DNA of 64,000 bases from Photobacterium piscicola (GTDB lineage: Bacteria; Pseudomonadota; Gammaproteobacteria; Enterobacterales; Vibrionaceae), in assembly GCF_900166965.1 (NCBI RefSeq), contig NZ_FUZI01000004.1:62001-126000 (forward strand). Direction: 5' to 3'. Within the stretch, counting starts at the first letter, position 1; the number at the start of each line of letters is the position of its first letter. This document shows positions 57,401-64,000 of the stretch, piece by piece. The translations under genes and the position numbers were made by a program. The notes beneath the pieces are model-generated. The model was not told where the DNA came from and did not search any database. It saw only the letters and a program-made list of their open reading frames with translations.

Positions 57401-57715
57401 GAAGCACCTGTTGTTGAAGCGCCAGTTGTTGAAGCACCTGTCGTTGAAGCGCCAGTTGTTGAAGCACTAGTTGTTAACACAGCATCAGCACCAATGACGA
57501 AAATCGTTACTGAAGCTGTCGCGGTTACGGCAACATCTCCACGTGGTTTCCATGCGGTAGCAGCAATGACTAAAGCGCCAGCACCTGTTGAAACAACAGT
57601 AAAAGTGCATGTTGAAGCGGCACCACTACGAGAGCTTGCAACAACACGCTCTGCGGGTAGCCAAACAGCAACCAACTCAGCAGCAGCACCAATGACTAAG
57701 CCATCTTTTGACTAA
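54431..57715 (+). CDS. rne: Ribonuclease E
   Basis: This 1094-residue endoribonuclease is the core of the RNA degradosome. The S1 domain lies at about 35-125 ([24 protein letters not shown]). The DNase-I-like catalytic region has D302 ([11 protein letters not shown]) and D345 (LVVIDFIDM). The Zn-link CPRCTGTG uses C403 and C406. After about residue 520 the protein is disordered, with Arg-rich ([17 protein letters not shown]) and acidic/Gln-rich stretches that bind RNA and partner proteins. An 11-unit pentapeptide repeat ([10 protein letters not shown]) lies at about 959-1013. The AMGK and APMTK short motifs recur. Other long frames here are side-effects of the repeats. Confidence 0.96.
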   Translation: MKRMLINATQKEELRVALVDGQKLFDLDIESPGHESKKANIYKGRITRIEPSLEAAFVDYGAERHGFLPLKEVAKDYFPSNYSYQGRPNIKEVLKEGQEVIVQVDKEERGNKGAALTTFISLAGSYLVLMPNNPRAGGISRRIEGEERTQLKAALSTLELPHGMGLIVRTAGVGKSGEELEWDLNVLLNHWNAVKEAAESQAAPFLIHQESNVIARAIRDYLRRDIGEILIDSPQIFERARDHIKLIRPDFLSRIKRYEGEVPLFSHYQIESQIDSAFQREVRLPSGGSVVIDPTEALTSIDINSARATKGGDIEETALQTNLEAADEIARQLRLRDLGGLVVIDFIDMTPVRHQREVENRLREAVRVDRARVQIGRISRFGLLEMSRQRLSPSLAEASHHVCPRCTGTGVVRDNESLSLSILRLIEEEALKDNSSQVLAIVPVPVASYLLNEKRPAVQHIEKYHNVHVVIVPNANMETPHFEVLRIREGEEQETLSYHLPNAIDALKEAEATEAPQQERSTRKREEPVLHGFAAPKQPAPVVATPEAQPATKPQTIIAQAPSIFSRIFAAISSFFNNGTEQKTEIKQEVEAPAKEQTNNNRRNNNNRRPDNRRNDRQGNRDNTRRNGNQESDQDNKAEQQDRNNEQRQSRRRNERTDKNRQPQAERPVKQPRQPRSEEAKEQQRQSRKEEIQAQKQQRQQANEVKAKATQNVVVEEQVEAEDKNVVKVKQRRQRRQLQKKIRITDKTAPVVEEQAIVETAAITTPSPLMEMGTTIAKEAQTTSTQDHAIVDEQSETNEQDNNQRRNRRSPRHLRASGQRRRRIRDTRSEKQDYEQHEDPSCYNVADAVEHAVVEATDTISDMVNVVSIVEKPKAPRQTSGVATPEMAMGKVWSRIKPTIEAPVAAVETVVETNDDLIIANHSAIAKALPEVESKPALGGVAMPELAMGKAFPLRAASIVETPVVETPVVETPVVETPVVETPVVEAPVVEAPVVEAPVVEAPVVEAPVVEALVVNTASAPMTKIVTEAVAVTATSPRGFHAVAAMTKAPAPVETTVKVHVEAAPLRELATTRSAGSQTATNSAAAPMTKPSFD
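57305..57469 (+). repeat. 11-unit, 15-bp tandem repeat inside rne
   Basis: Eleven 15-bp units encode IVETP, four VVETP, five VVEAP and VVEAL. Several neighbouring units are identical at DNA level, while others differ at single bases, which suggests recent duplication and slippage. Copy changes keep the frame. Confidence 0.9.
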
Positions 57716-57734
57716 GTTAGTGTAAACTGCCAAT

Positions 57735-57764
57735 AAAAAGCCATGCATCTGCATGGCTTTTTTA
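57735..57764 (+). terminator. Intrinsic terminator of rne
   Basis: AAAGCCATGCA pairs with TGCATGGCTTT, followed by TTTT. Confidence 0.9.
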
Positions 57765-57960
57765 TTACTCCACTTTTGAGTCAAAAATAACCATCTTTTT
57801 TAACAATCAGCGGGTTTGACTTCATTAACATGGTAAAAAAGCATATCTTTACATCATTTAACGTCGTAAGTTGAAGCGTTGTAAATCTTTCGGTAACATT
57901 CTGTTACTCAATACATTTAAATAATCCATTCATTTTAGCGAAGAGAAGAACGCCTAATAT

Positions 57961-59517
57961 ATGCCTGAATTTCCTCAAGTCTCACAACAATCAGTCAAAA
58001 ATGATATCCTTTCTGGATTAACTGTAGCACTTGCTCTAGTACCAGAAGCGGTTGCTTTTGCGTTTGTTGCTGGTGTCGATCCTATGGTTGGTCTGTACGC
58101 CGCATTTATTGTTGGTTTAATTACAGCCATCTTTGGTGGTCGTCCTGGCATGATCTCTGGTGCAACAGGCGCAATGGCTGTTGTCATGGTTAGCCTTGTT
58201 GCTCAACACGGTATTCAATACCTGTTTGCCGCAGTAATGTTAGCGGGTGTATTTCAAATACTGGCTGGCGTATTCCGCCTCGGTAAATTTATTCGTATGG
58301 TCCCGCATCCCGTCATGATTGGTTTCGTGAATGGTCTTGCGATAGTTATCTTCTTAGCACAACTTGGTCAGTTTAAAGTTCCTTCTACAACAGGTGGCTT
58401 AGAATGGATGCAAGGTACTCAGCTTTACATTATGCTGGGCTTAGTGTTGTTAACCATGGCTATCATTTACTTCTTACCTAAACTCACCAAAGCGGTCCCT
58501 TCTTCGTTAGTTGCCATTTTAACCGTAACAGCACTGGTGCATGTATTAGGTCTAGATTCACGTACTGTTGTGGATTTTGTGCGTACAATGAGTGGTGACG
58601 CTAATGCAACATTGGCAGGCTCACTACCCACTTTTGCCCTACCCGATGTTGGCTTTAATCTAGCAACCCTTAAAATCATTCTGCCTTATTCTTTGATTTT
58701 AGCCGCGGTAGGTTTAATCGAATCATTACTGACACTGACTGTTATTGATGAAATGACCAATACCCGTGGTCACGGTAACCGTGAATGTGTCGGTCAAGGT
58801 ATGGCAAACATCACCTGTTCTGTTTTTGGTGCTATGGGTGGTTGTGCGATGATTGGTCAATCAATGATCAACATTAACTCTGGTGGTCGTGGCCGTTTAT
58901 CAGGTATTACTGCTGCTATTGGTCTACTGGTGTTTATTCTATTTGGATCTGCCTTTATTGAAATGATCCCACTGGCTGCATTAGTTGGTGTGATGTTTAT
59001 GGTGGTTATTGGTACCTTTGAATGGGCAAGTTTACGTATGATGCGTAAAGTGCCAAAACATGACTTCTTCACCATTATTCTGGTTACCTGTGTAACGGTA
59101 GCTGCGGATCTGGCTGTTGCGGTGTTCGTTGGTGTTATTTATTCAGCACTTGTGTTTGCATGGAATCATGCCAAGCAAATTTATGCGAGTTCGCACATTG
59201 ATAACAATGGAGCCAAAGTTTACCAAGTGAATGGTCCATTGTTTTTTGGCTCAGCGTCTCATTTCCTAGAGCTATTTGATGCGCCTAACGATCCACAAAC
59301 AGTGATTATTGATTTTGCCCATTCACGTGTAGCCGATCACTCTGCGATTGAAGCGATTGATACCCTTGCAGAACGTTATGCAAATCGTAACAAAAACCTT
59401 CATATTCGACATTTAAGTCCTGAATGTCGTCGATTACTACAAAAAGCAGGTAACTTAGTAGAGGTCGATATGATTGAAGATCCAACCTACAAAGTTGCGA
59501 CTGATGTTCTAGGTTAA
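57961..59517 (+). CDS. SulP-family anion transporter with STAS domain
   Basis: This 518-residue protein has about 11-12 hydrophobic segments and a short C-terminal STAS domain (about 400-510, [21 protein letters not shown]). The family opening ([34 protein letters not shown]) and [17 protein letters not shown] are clear. SulP proteins carry sulfate, bicarbonate or C4-dicarboxylates (DauA); the substrate here is unknown. The gap 57765-57960 should hold its promoter. It is a single gene. Confidence 0.9.
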   Translation: MPEFPQVSQQSVKNDILSGLTVALALVPEAVAFAFVAGVDPMVGLYAAFIVGLITAIFGGRPGMISGATGAMAVVMVSLVAQHGIQYLFAAVMLAGVFQILAGVFRLGKFIRMVPHPVMIGFVNGLAIVIFLAQLGQFKVPSTTGGLEWMQGTQLYIMLGLVLLTMAIIYFLPKLTKAVPSSLVAILTVTALVHVLGLDSRTVVDFVRTMSGDANATLAGSLPTFALPDVGFNLATLKIILPYSLILAAVGLIESLLTLTVIDEMTNTRGHGNRECVGQGMANITCSVFGAMGGCAMIGQSMININSGGRGRLSGITAAIGLLVFILFGSAFIEMIPLAALVGVMFMVVIGTFEWASLRMMRKVPKHDFFTIILVTCVTVAADLAVAVFVGVIYSALVFAWNHAKQIYASSHIDNNGAKVYQVNGPLFFGSASHFLELFDAPNDPQTVIIDFAHSRVADHSAIEAIDTLAERYANRNKNLHIRHLSPECRRLLQKAGNLVEVDMIEDPTYKVATDVLG

Positions 59518-59536
59518 TCATTGTTAATATCAAAAT

Positions 59537-59570
59537 AAAGCCCGTGTAGTCCTGTGACTACGCGGGCTTT
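59537..59570 (+). terminator. Intrinsic terminator of the SulP gene
   Basis: AAAGCCCG pairs with CGGGCTTT; an inner TAGTC/GACTA pair extends the stem around a short loop. Confidence 0.85.
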
Positions 59571-59639
59571 CGTTTATAATCACCAATGCGTTATGATTGT
59601 ATTTATGATAAATACAGCAATGTTACCAAAGAGGAAATT

Positions 59640-60245
59640 ATGGTTGATTCAACCACCAAGGATGAACGTCACCAAGCCCGTCAACAACGTTTAAAAGAAC
59701 AGGTTGATAATAAAATTAATGCTGCCCAACAAGAACGAGGTTTAGTGCTGGTTATTACGGGGAACGGTAAAGGAAAATCAACCTCAGGTTTTGGCATGAT
59801 TGCGCGCGCCGTTGGTCATGGTCAACAATGTGGTGTTGGTCAATTTATCAAAGGCACGTGGGATTGTGGCGAGCGTAACTTGCTACAACAACATGGCGTA
59901 ATATTTTCAGTCATGGCGACAGGCTTTACATGGGAAACCCAAAATAAAGCAGCAGATACCCTTGCCGCTCAAGCGACATGGTCTGATTGTAAAGCGATGT
60001 TAGCGGATAGTACATTAGATGTGGTATTGCTAGATGAGCTCACTTACATGGTGACTTATGACTACGTCGATTTAGATGAAATTATTAACGCAATCAACGC
60101 CAGACCGTCACACCAAACCGTTATTATTACAGGACGTGCAGCTCACCGCCGTTTGATTGATATTGCAGATACAGTTTCTGAAGTGCGTAATGTCAAACAT
60201 GCTTTTGAACAAGGAATAAAAGCCCGCAAAGGTGTTGATTGGTAA
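59640..60245 (+). CDS. cobO: Cob(I)yrinic acid a,c-diamide adenosyltransferase
   Basis: This 201-residue protein of the CobA/CobO/BtuR type has the P-loop ITGNGKGKSTSGFGMIARAVGHG, VGQFIKGTWDCGERNLL and VLLDELTYMVTYDYVDLDE. It adds the 5'-deoxyadenosyl group to corrinoids for B12 synthesis or salvage. ATG at 59640 follows AGAGGAAAT; the earlier in-frame ATG at 59586 lies in the terminator tail and is rejected. No other B12 gene is nearby, consistent with salvage. E. coli btuR is the close equivalent. Confidence 0.93.
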   Translation: MVDSTTKDERHQARQQRLKEQVDNKINAAQQERGLVLVITGNGKGKSTSGFGMIARAVGHGQQCGVGQFIKGTWDCGERNLLQQHGVIFSVMATGFTWETQNKAADTLAAQATWSDCKAMLADSTLDVVLLDELTYMVTYDYVDLDEIINAINARPSHQTVIITGRAAHRRLIDIADTVSEVRNVKHAFEQGIKARKGVDW

Positions 60246-60400
60246 AGATAACAGCTTCAAGCGTTCTAAAAAAAAGCAATGTGAACAATAAACTAACACT
60301 CATTTACATTGAATGATATTTTACTATTAGAATAAGCGTTACATTTTATAATACAAAAATGCCTATTAAAATTATAAACAGCGTAATAGCTGGAGAAAAT

Positions 60401-60835
60401 ATGCCGTCTCATTTACCTCGCTCATTTAGTAAACCGTTTCTAAAAGTCTTTCATATTTTAGAAGCTATATTATTAATCGCTATCACCCTAGCAACCGTTG
60501 TTGCAATGGTGAATGAATTTATCCATGTGTTTGTTAACCGTAATATTCAATTAACCGACATATTATTAATGTTTATCTATCTTGAAATCCTCGCTATGGT
60601 GCAGCAATTTGTGGCTCACGGTAAGATTCCAGTACGATATCCACTGTATATCGCCATAATGGCCATTGCTCGTTATATCACTCTTGGTATGAAAGAGCTC
60701 GATGGTACATTTATTATTTGGTTATCACTGGCAGCATTTATTCTTGCCGCGGCGACTGTTTTAATTCGAATTGGTCATCACTATTGGCCTTACGAAGAAC
60801 CAGAAGAGCCAGGTAAGAAACAATCTGACGATTAA
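60401..60835 (+). CDS. psiE: PsiE-family membrane protein
   Basis: This 144-residue protein has four hydrophobic segments. It shows PsiE-family patterns: FHILEAILLIAITLATVV, FIYLEILAMVQQFVAHGKIPVRYPLYIAIMAIARYI, then a final membrane segment and an acidic tail. E. coli psiE is phosphate-starvation inducible and of unknown function. ATG at 60401 follows TGGAGAAAAT. An upstream ATG (60359) is less likely. Confidence 0.85.
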   Translation: MPSHLPRSFSKPFLKVFHILEAILLIAITLATVVAMVNEFIHVFVNRNIQLTDILLMFIYLEILAMVQQFVAHGKIPVRYPLYIAIMAIARYITLGMKELDGTFIIWLSLAAFILAAATVLIRIGHHYWPYEEPEEPGKKQSDD

Positions 60836-60872
60836 TTGTCAGATTTAAAATACACCACACATTAAATTTAAT

Positions 60873-60896
60873 AGGGCGAATCTAATGATTCGCCCT
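60873..60896. terminator. Bidirectional intrinsic terminator
   Basis: AGGGCGAATC pairs with GATTCGCCCT around a 4-nt loop, between convergent psiE and the Dcu gene. Confidence 0.85.
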
Positions 60897-60941
60897 TTAT
60901 TATTTAAAAACTATTCACAACAAAGTGATACAAATTACGGC

Positions 60942-62264
60942 TTAAATGATCATTTGAGCGAGCACGTAACCAATACAACAGGCAGAGATAACCCCGATTA
61001 AACCTGGCATCATAAAACTATGATTGAAGTACCACTTACCAATTTTAGTGGTCCCCGTAACATCAAAGTTAACCGTTGCAATATCTGACGGATAATTAGG
61101 AATGAAAAAATAACCGTATGTCGCTGGCATTAAGCCAATTAACAACGCAGGGTTTAATCCCATAGCCAAACCAACAGGTAGCATCATTCGCGCGGTTGCT
61201 GCTTGTGAATTAACTACCACAGAAACAGTAAATAGCGCCAATGCAAAGGTCCACGGGTAATCTTGTACCATGGCTGTGATGCCCGATTTAAACGATGGCA
61301 TTGCATATTGGAAATAGGTGTCACTCATCCAAGCAATACCAAAAATAGCAATCGCAGCAACCATACCCGATTTAAACACTACCCCTTCAGGGACTTTCTG
61401 CACATTAGTGCGTGTCACTAAAAGAATTAAGCCACCAAAACCTAGCATCATCATTTGAATAATTAATGACATCGAAATAGGTTTAGCATCACCAATGGTA
61501 CGAATTTCTGGCACCATCGCCACAATCACAATCGTTACCAACGCCAACACAAACAACAATACGGCATGCATAGCAGAGCGTGGTAATTGCTCATTAAGTG
61601 AGGTTTTAGTGGTATGAAGAATTTGATCTCGCCAGACAGGATCTTGTAGTCGACGTTGATATTCAGGATCATCAGCCAGCTCTTTACCACGACGTAAACT
61701 GTACAATGATAATAATAATGTACCGCCTAATGTTGCAGGAACTGTCACCATCAAAATGGATAATAAATGAATAGAGTCAGTGATCGTAGACAGTTGAGCA
61801 AGGTAATAAACAACAGCAGCAGAAATAGGACTAGCGGTAATCGCAAGTTGAGAGGCAACAGAGGAAGCCGCCATTGGGCGCTCTGGACGAATACCATTTT
61901 TAAGGGCAACATCACCAATGATTGGCATAATTGAATACACCGCATGGCCGGTACCCAACATAAATGTCATCACGTAAGTCACTAACGGACCGACAATAGT
62001 GACGCGCTTAGGATTACTCCGCAAAATACGTTCTGCTATTTGCAGCATGTATTTTAAGCCGCCCGCCGCTTCCAGAATTGACGCACATGTCACAACGGCA
62101 AGGATAATCAACATCACGGTAATCGGTGGTGACGTCGGTGGCATACGGAAGATAAACACTTCCACCAGCAAACCTAATCCTGAAACAACCCCAAGTCCAA
62201 TACCGCCAAAGCGACTACCTGCATATAACACTAACAACAGGAATAAAAATTCCAAATACAACAT
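60942..62264 (-). CDS. Anaerobic C4-dicarboxylate transporter (Dcu family)
   Basis: This 440-residue inner-membrane protein has about 10-12 hydrophobic segments. Dcu blocks are FGGIGLGVVSGLGLLVEVFIF, LRSNPKRVTIVGPLVTYVMTFMLGTGHAVYSIMPIIGDVA, RPERPMAASSVASQLAITASPISAAVV and GYFFIPNYPSDIATVNFD. Dcu carriers exchange fumarate or aspartate for succinate during anaerobic growth. The sequence mixes DcuA- and DcuB-like features, so I leave the paralogue open. A perfect FNR box lies 88-101 bp upstream. Confidence 0.92.
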   Translation of the reverse strand: MLYLEFLFLLLVLYAGSRFGGIGLGVVSGLGLLVEVFIFRMPPTSPPITVMLIILAVVTCASILEAAGGLKYMLQIAERILRSNPKRVTIVGPLVTYVMTFMLGTGHAVYSIMPIIGDVALKNGIRPERPMAASSVASQLAITASPISAAVVYYLAQLSTITDSIHLLSILMVTVPATLGGTLLLSLYSLRRGKELADDPEYQRRLQDPVWRDQILHTTKTSLNEQLPRSAMHAVLLFVLALVTIVIVAMVPEIRTIGDAKPISMSLIIQMMMLGFGGLILLVTRTNVQKVPEGVVFKSGMVAAIAIFGIAWMSDTYFQYAMPSFKSGITAMVQDYPWTFALALFTVSVVVNSQAATARMMLPVGLAMGLNPALLIGLMPATYGYFFIPNYPSDIATVNFDVTGTTKIGKWYFNHSFMMPGLIGVISACCIGYVLAQMII

Positions 62265-62351
62265 GACTTATCTCCCTATATATCATTGATACTCTGTTAA
62301 CCAAAGTACCGATTATTAGGAGCAAAATGCCTCTTCTACTCATCAGCCATA

Positions 62352-62365
62352 TTGATAAATATCAA
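62352..62365. promoter_or_regulatory. FNR box upstream of the Dcu gene
   Basis: TTGAT-AAAT-ATCAA is an exact match to the FNR consensus. It lies in the 413-bp gap (62265-62677), which holds no gene besides promoters and a terminator at its far end. Confidence 0.8.
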
Positions 62366-62398
62366 ACTACTTAATAGCAATAGACGCTAAATTTCACT

Positions 62399-62414
62399 TA
62401 TGAGAACTATCACA
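62399..62414. promoter_or_regulatory. CRP-like site upstream of the Dcu gene
   Basis: TATGA-N6-TCACA matches 9 of 10 CRP consensus positions, 47 bp from the FNR box. Joint FNR and CRP control is known for E. coli dcuB. Confidence 0.4.
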
Positions 62415-62623
62415 AATAACTGTCGCCACAGAAAAACAACTTTATCACTAAAGTGGTTACATATAATCACAAATACGTCACCATAAAGTAACCACCACCC
62501 CGCTAGCGATGATAAATGGATCACTACGATTATTTATACAGCGACAGCAATACTCATCAATTTGCATTCAATATCCGTATATAAACAGTATTAATACGTA
62601 TTATTCGTAACAAAAGTGTAAAA

Positions 62624-62649
62624 AAAAGACAGCACCAACGCTGTCTTTT
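62624..62649 (-). terminator. Intrinsic terminator of the YihY/BrkB gene
   Basis: AAAAGACAGC pairs with GCTGTCTTTT around a 6-nt loop, with a T run on the minus strand. Confidence 0.85.
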
Positions 62650-62677
62650 GATTTATAAACTTAGTTTATTGTTATTG

Positions 62678-63670
62678 CTACAACTGTTCTTCACTATCAC
62701 CATCTGCAGTAACAGAAGTTTCTGTAACACCATAACCTGGACGGTTTTCTTTTGCGGTTGCTATCCAAGCAGCACAGAACAACGTTAAGCGCGCAAAGAA
62801 ATAAAAGAAAGCCATTAAACCAATGATAGAGCCAAACGCAGCACCTGAGGGTGAACTTGCCAATTTAGGTAGTAAGAACGTCATGGCAAACTTAATCGCT
62901 TCAAAACCAATGGCAGCGAGTAATGTTCCCTGCATTAATGTTTTACGGTTAAAACGGCGACGAGGCAACATCCAAAATATCCATAAGAACATCAAATAGT
63001 TCGCTAGGATAGAAATAGTCAGTGCGATAGTGGTAAGTACTGGGCGTAACCAACTGATTCCACCTAACCCTAGCGCATCAACAATTGTCGCTTGTGCTGA
63101 ACCGGCAACAGAGGTTAACACCACAGTAAAAATCAACGCAGCAACTAACCCTGTTAAACCAATAAGATCTTTACAGTATTGTAGAAGAATATGTTCTTTG
63201 TCTTCCGGTTTACGTTCCCACACATCACGAGTCTGTGCGCGAACTGCTTCACGTAAGTTGCCCATCCAACTAATGCCCGAATAAAGCGCAATCGCCAAAC
63301 CACTCAAACCCACAGTTGTACGTTGGTTAATCGCCGTTTGTACCATTTGCTTAAGCGTATTAGCTAAATTGGGATCCGTTACACCGGCAACAATTTTATC
63401 AATAATATTGGTCAGCAACACTTGGTTGGACGCTAACACAAAACCAGCTGCAGCAAACAGCACCATTAAAATGGGTATCAATGATAAAAAAGAAAAATAG
63501 GTAATTGCTGCACCGAACTGACTGCCTAGACGATCATTAAAACGATCCGCTGCGCGAATGAAATGATCAATCGGAGGTAATGCTTTAATCGCATTGCCAA
63601 TAATAGTAAACACTCCCATAATTTTAGAGAGTAATGTCGATTTTTCAGAAGATATTGTTTTATTAGTCAT
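62678..63670 (-). CDS. YihY/BrkB-family membrane protein
   Basis: This 330-residue protein has about six hydrophobic segments. Family blocks are QFGAAITYFSFLSLIPILMVLFAAAGF, LSGLAIALYSGISWMGNLREAVR and WMLPRRRFNRKTLMQGTLLAAIGFEAIKF. It was once called RNase BN in error; BrkB of Bordetella is tied to serum resistance. The function is unknown. It is a single gene with its own terminator. Confidence 0.9.
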   Translation of the reverse strand: MTNKTISSEKSTLLSKIMGVFTIIGNAIKALPPIDHFIRAADRFNDRLGSQFGAAITYFSFLSLIPILMVLFAAAGFVLASNQVLLTNIIDKIVAGVTDPNLANTLKQMVQTAINQRTTVGLSGLAIALYSGISWMGNLREAVRAQTRDVWERKPEDKEHILLQYCKDLIGLTGLVAALIFTVVLTSVAGSAQATIVDALGLGGISWLRPVLTTIALTISILANYLMFLWIFWMLPRRRFNRKTLMQGTLLAAIGFEAIKFAMTFLLPKLASSPSGAAFGSIIGLMAFFYFFARLTLFCAAWIATAKENRPGYGVTETSVTADGDSEEQL

Positions 63671-63794
63671 AATTTGATTGGGTGTGTCATAAAAAAATAC
63701 TCAACAATATTAGCAATGGATAAAAACAAACCCAATCTAATAATAACAAGTCATTCACTGCCTGTTACGCAATTGATTATATAATTAAAAAATA

Positions 63795-63820
63795 AAGGCT
63801 TGCCAATAACGGCAAACCTT
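63795..63820 (-). terminator. Intrinsic terminator of the gene at the right edge
   Basis: On the minus strand AAGGTTTGCC pairs, with one mismatch, with GGCAAGCCTT around GTTATT and is followed by a T run. Confidence 0.75.
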
Positions 63821-63865
63821 TTCGACCATAATTTACATTAACTATACCACTTCACTAATGGCGGA

Positions 63866-64000
63866 TTAATTAAATAACCCTTTCAAAAGCTTATCTGCGA
63901 CATTTTTAATGTTTTCATCTTTCGCTTTATCGCCAAGCAATTTCTCTAAACCACGATTAATTTCTTTCTTGGCTTTACTTTCTAGTGCTGCATTATTTTT
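63866..64000 (-). CDS. C-terminal fragment of a gene continuing past the window (Lys-rich helical tail)
   Basis: The minus-strand frame is open from the window edge to a TAA at 63866-63868. It encodes about 44 residues that read ALESKAKKEINRGLEKLLGD, then a charged helix, ending KLLKGLFN. A Lys/Leu-rich amphipathic tail ending in GLF is common in AsmA-family envelope proteins, so AsmA is a guess only. A terminator follows at 63795. The rest lies outside the window. Confidence 0.6.
   Translation of the reverse strand, partial: KNNAALESKAKKEINRGLEKLLGDKAKDENIKNVADKLLKGLFN

Noticed and set aside
56150-57680. Several long frames on both strands inside the 3' half of rne
   Set aside because: They arise from low-complexity and tandem-repeat DNA; the in-frame RNase E tail explains the region.
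1-64000. tRNA, rRNA or tmRNA genes
   Set aside because: No cloverleaf with CCA-proximal T-arm sequence (GGTTCRANTCC) or rRNA blocks were noticed on either strand.

Overview
The window reads as a core stretch of a gammaproteobacterial chromosome of the Vibrionaceae, most plausibly Photobacterium or a close Vibrio relative. The reasons are low G+C by eye (roughly 40%), a homologue of the Vibrio cholerae orphan CARF protein VC1899, a TfoX-family competence regulator, Vibrio-style metabolic genes, and the conserved rne/rluC/yceF/yceD/rpmF/plsX/fabHDG/acpP/fabF/pabC/mltG/tmk/holB/tatD order known from E. coli and Vibrio. The genus is an inference; no rRNA or tRNA gene lies in the window.

Positions 1-33 kb hold many small transcription units. 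They start with the tail of a TMAO/DMSO-type molybdoreductase fused to a c-type haem domain, then a U32 peptidase-like protein. A divergent LacI regulator faces an NhaC antiporter/C-S lyase operon, with twin 13-bp palindromes and a CRP site between them. Next come a LysE exporter, the orphan CARF nuclease, uridine phosphorylase, and a Zn/Cd/Pb ATPase with a MerR-type promoter of 20-bp spacing. A three-gene operon follows (DASS transporter, cNMP-binding-domain histidine kinase, stand-alone receiver), then a MATE pump, a CBS protein, a DUF945 protein, ldhA, a DsdC-like LysR, a TfoX/TfoY protein, LON-domain and HDOD proteins, lysO, a DUF937 protein, kbp, an RDD protein and two PTS permeases that lack IIA domains. 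A 35-codon ORF with a strong ribosome binding site precedes the glucose-type permease.

Positions 33.5-41.2 kb are an AT-rich accessory island between the PTS genes and tatD, genes that are neighbours (tatD-ptsG) in E. coli. It carries a decayed IS6-family element, two secreted proteins of unknown role, a serine-recombinase relic with a hexanucleotide expansion, a 551-residue protein with two C-terminal membrane helices, and a translationally coupled ATPase/TOPRIM pair that looks like an anti-phage or abortive-infection module. This island is the best place to look for a new system.

Positions 41.2-57.7 kb are the fatty-acid/phospholipid and RNA-processing cluster on the minus strand, with divergent yceF and rne. 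The strong terminator hairpin between acpP and fabF and the long structured rne leader are visible. RNase E carries an 11-unit, 15-bp tandem repeat near its C-terminus.

Positions 57.7-64 kb carry a SulP transporter, a cob(I)alamin adenosyltransferase, a PsiE-like protein, a Dcu-type C4-dicarboxylate transporter with a perfect FNR box, a YihY/BrkB membrane protein and the C-terminal end of one more minus-strand gene. Intrinsic terminators are frequent and mark most unit boundaries.
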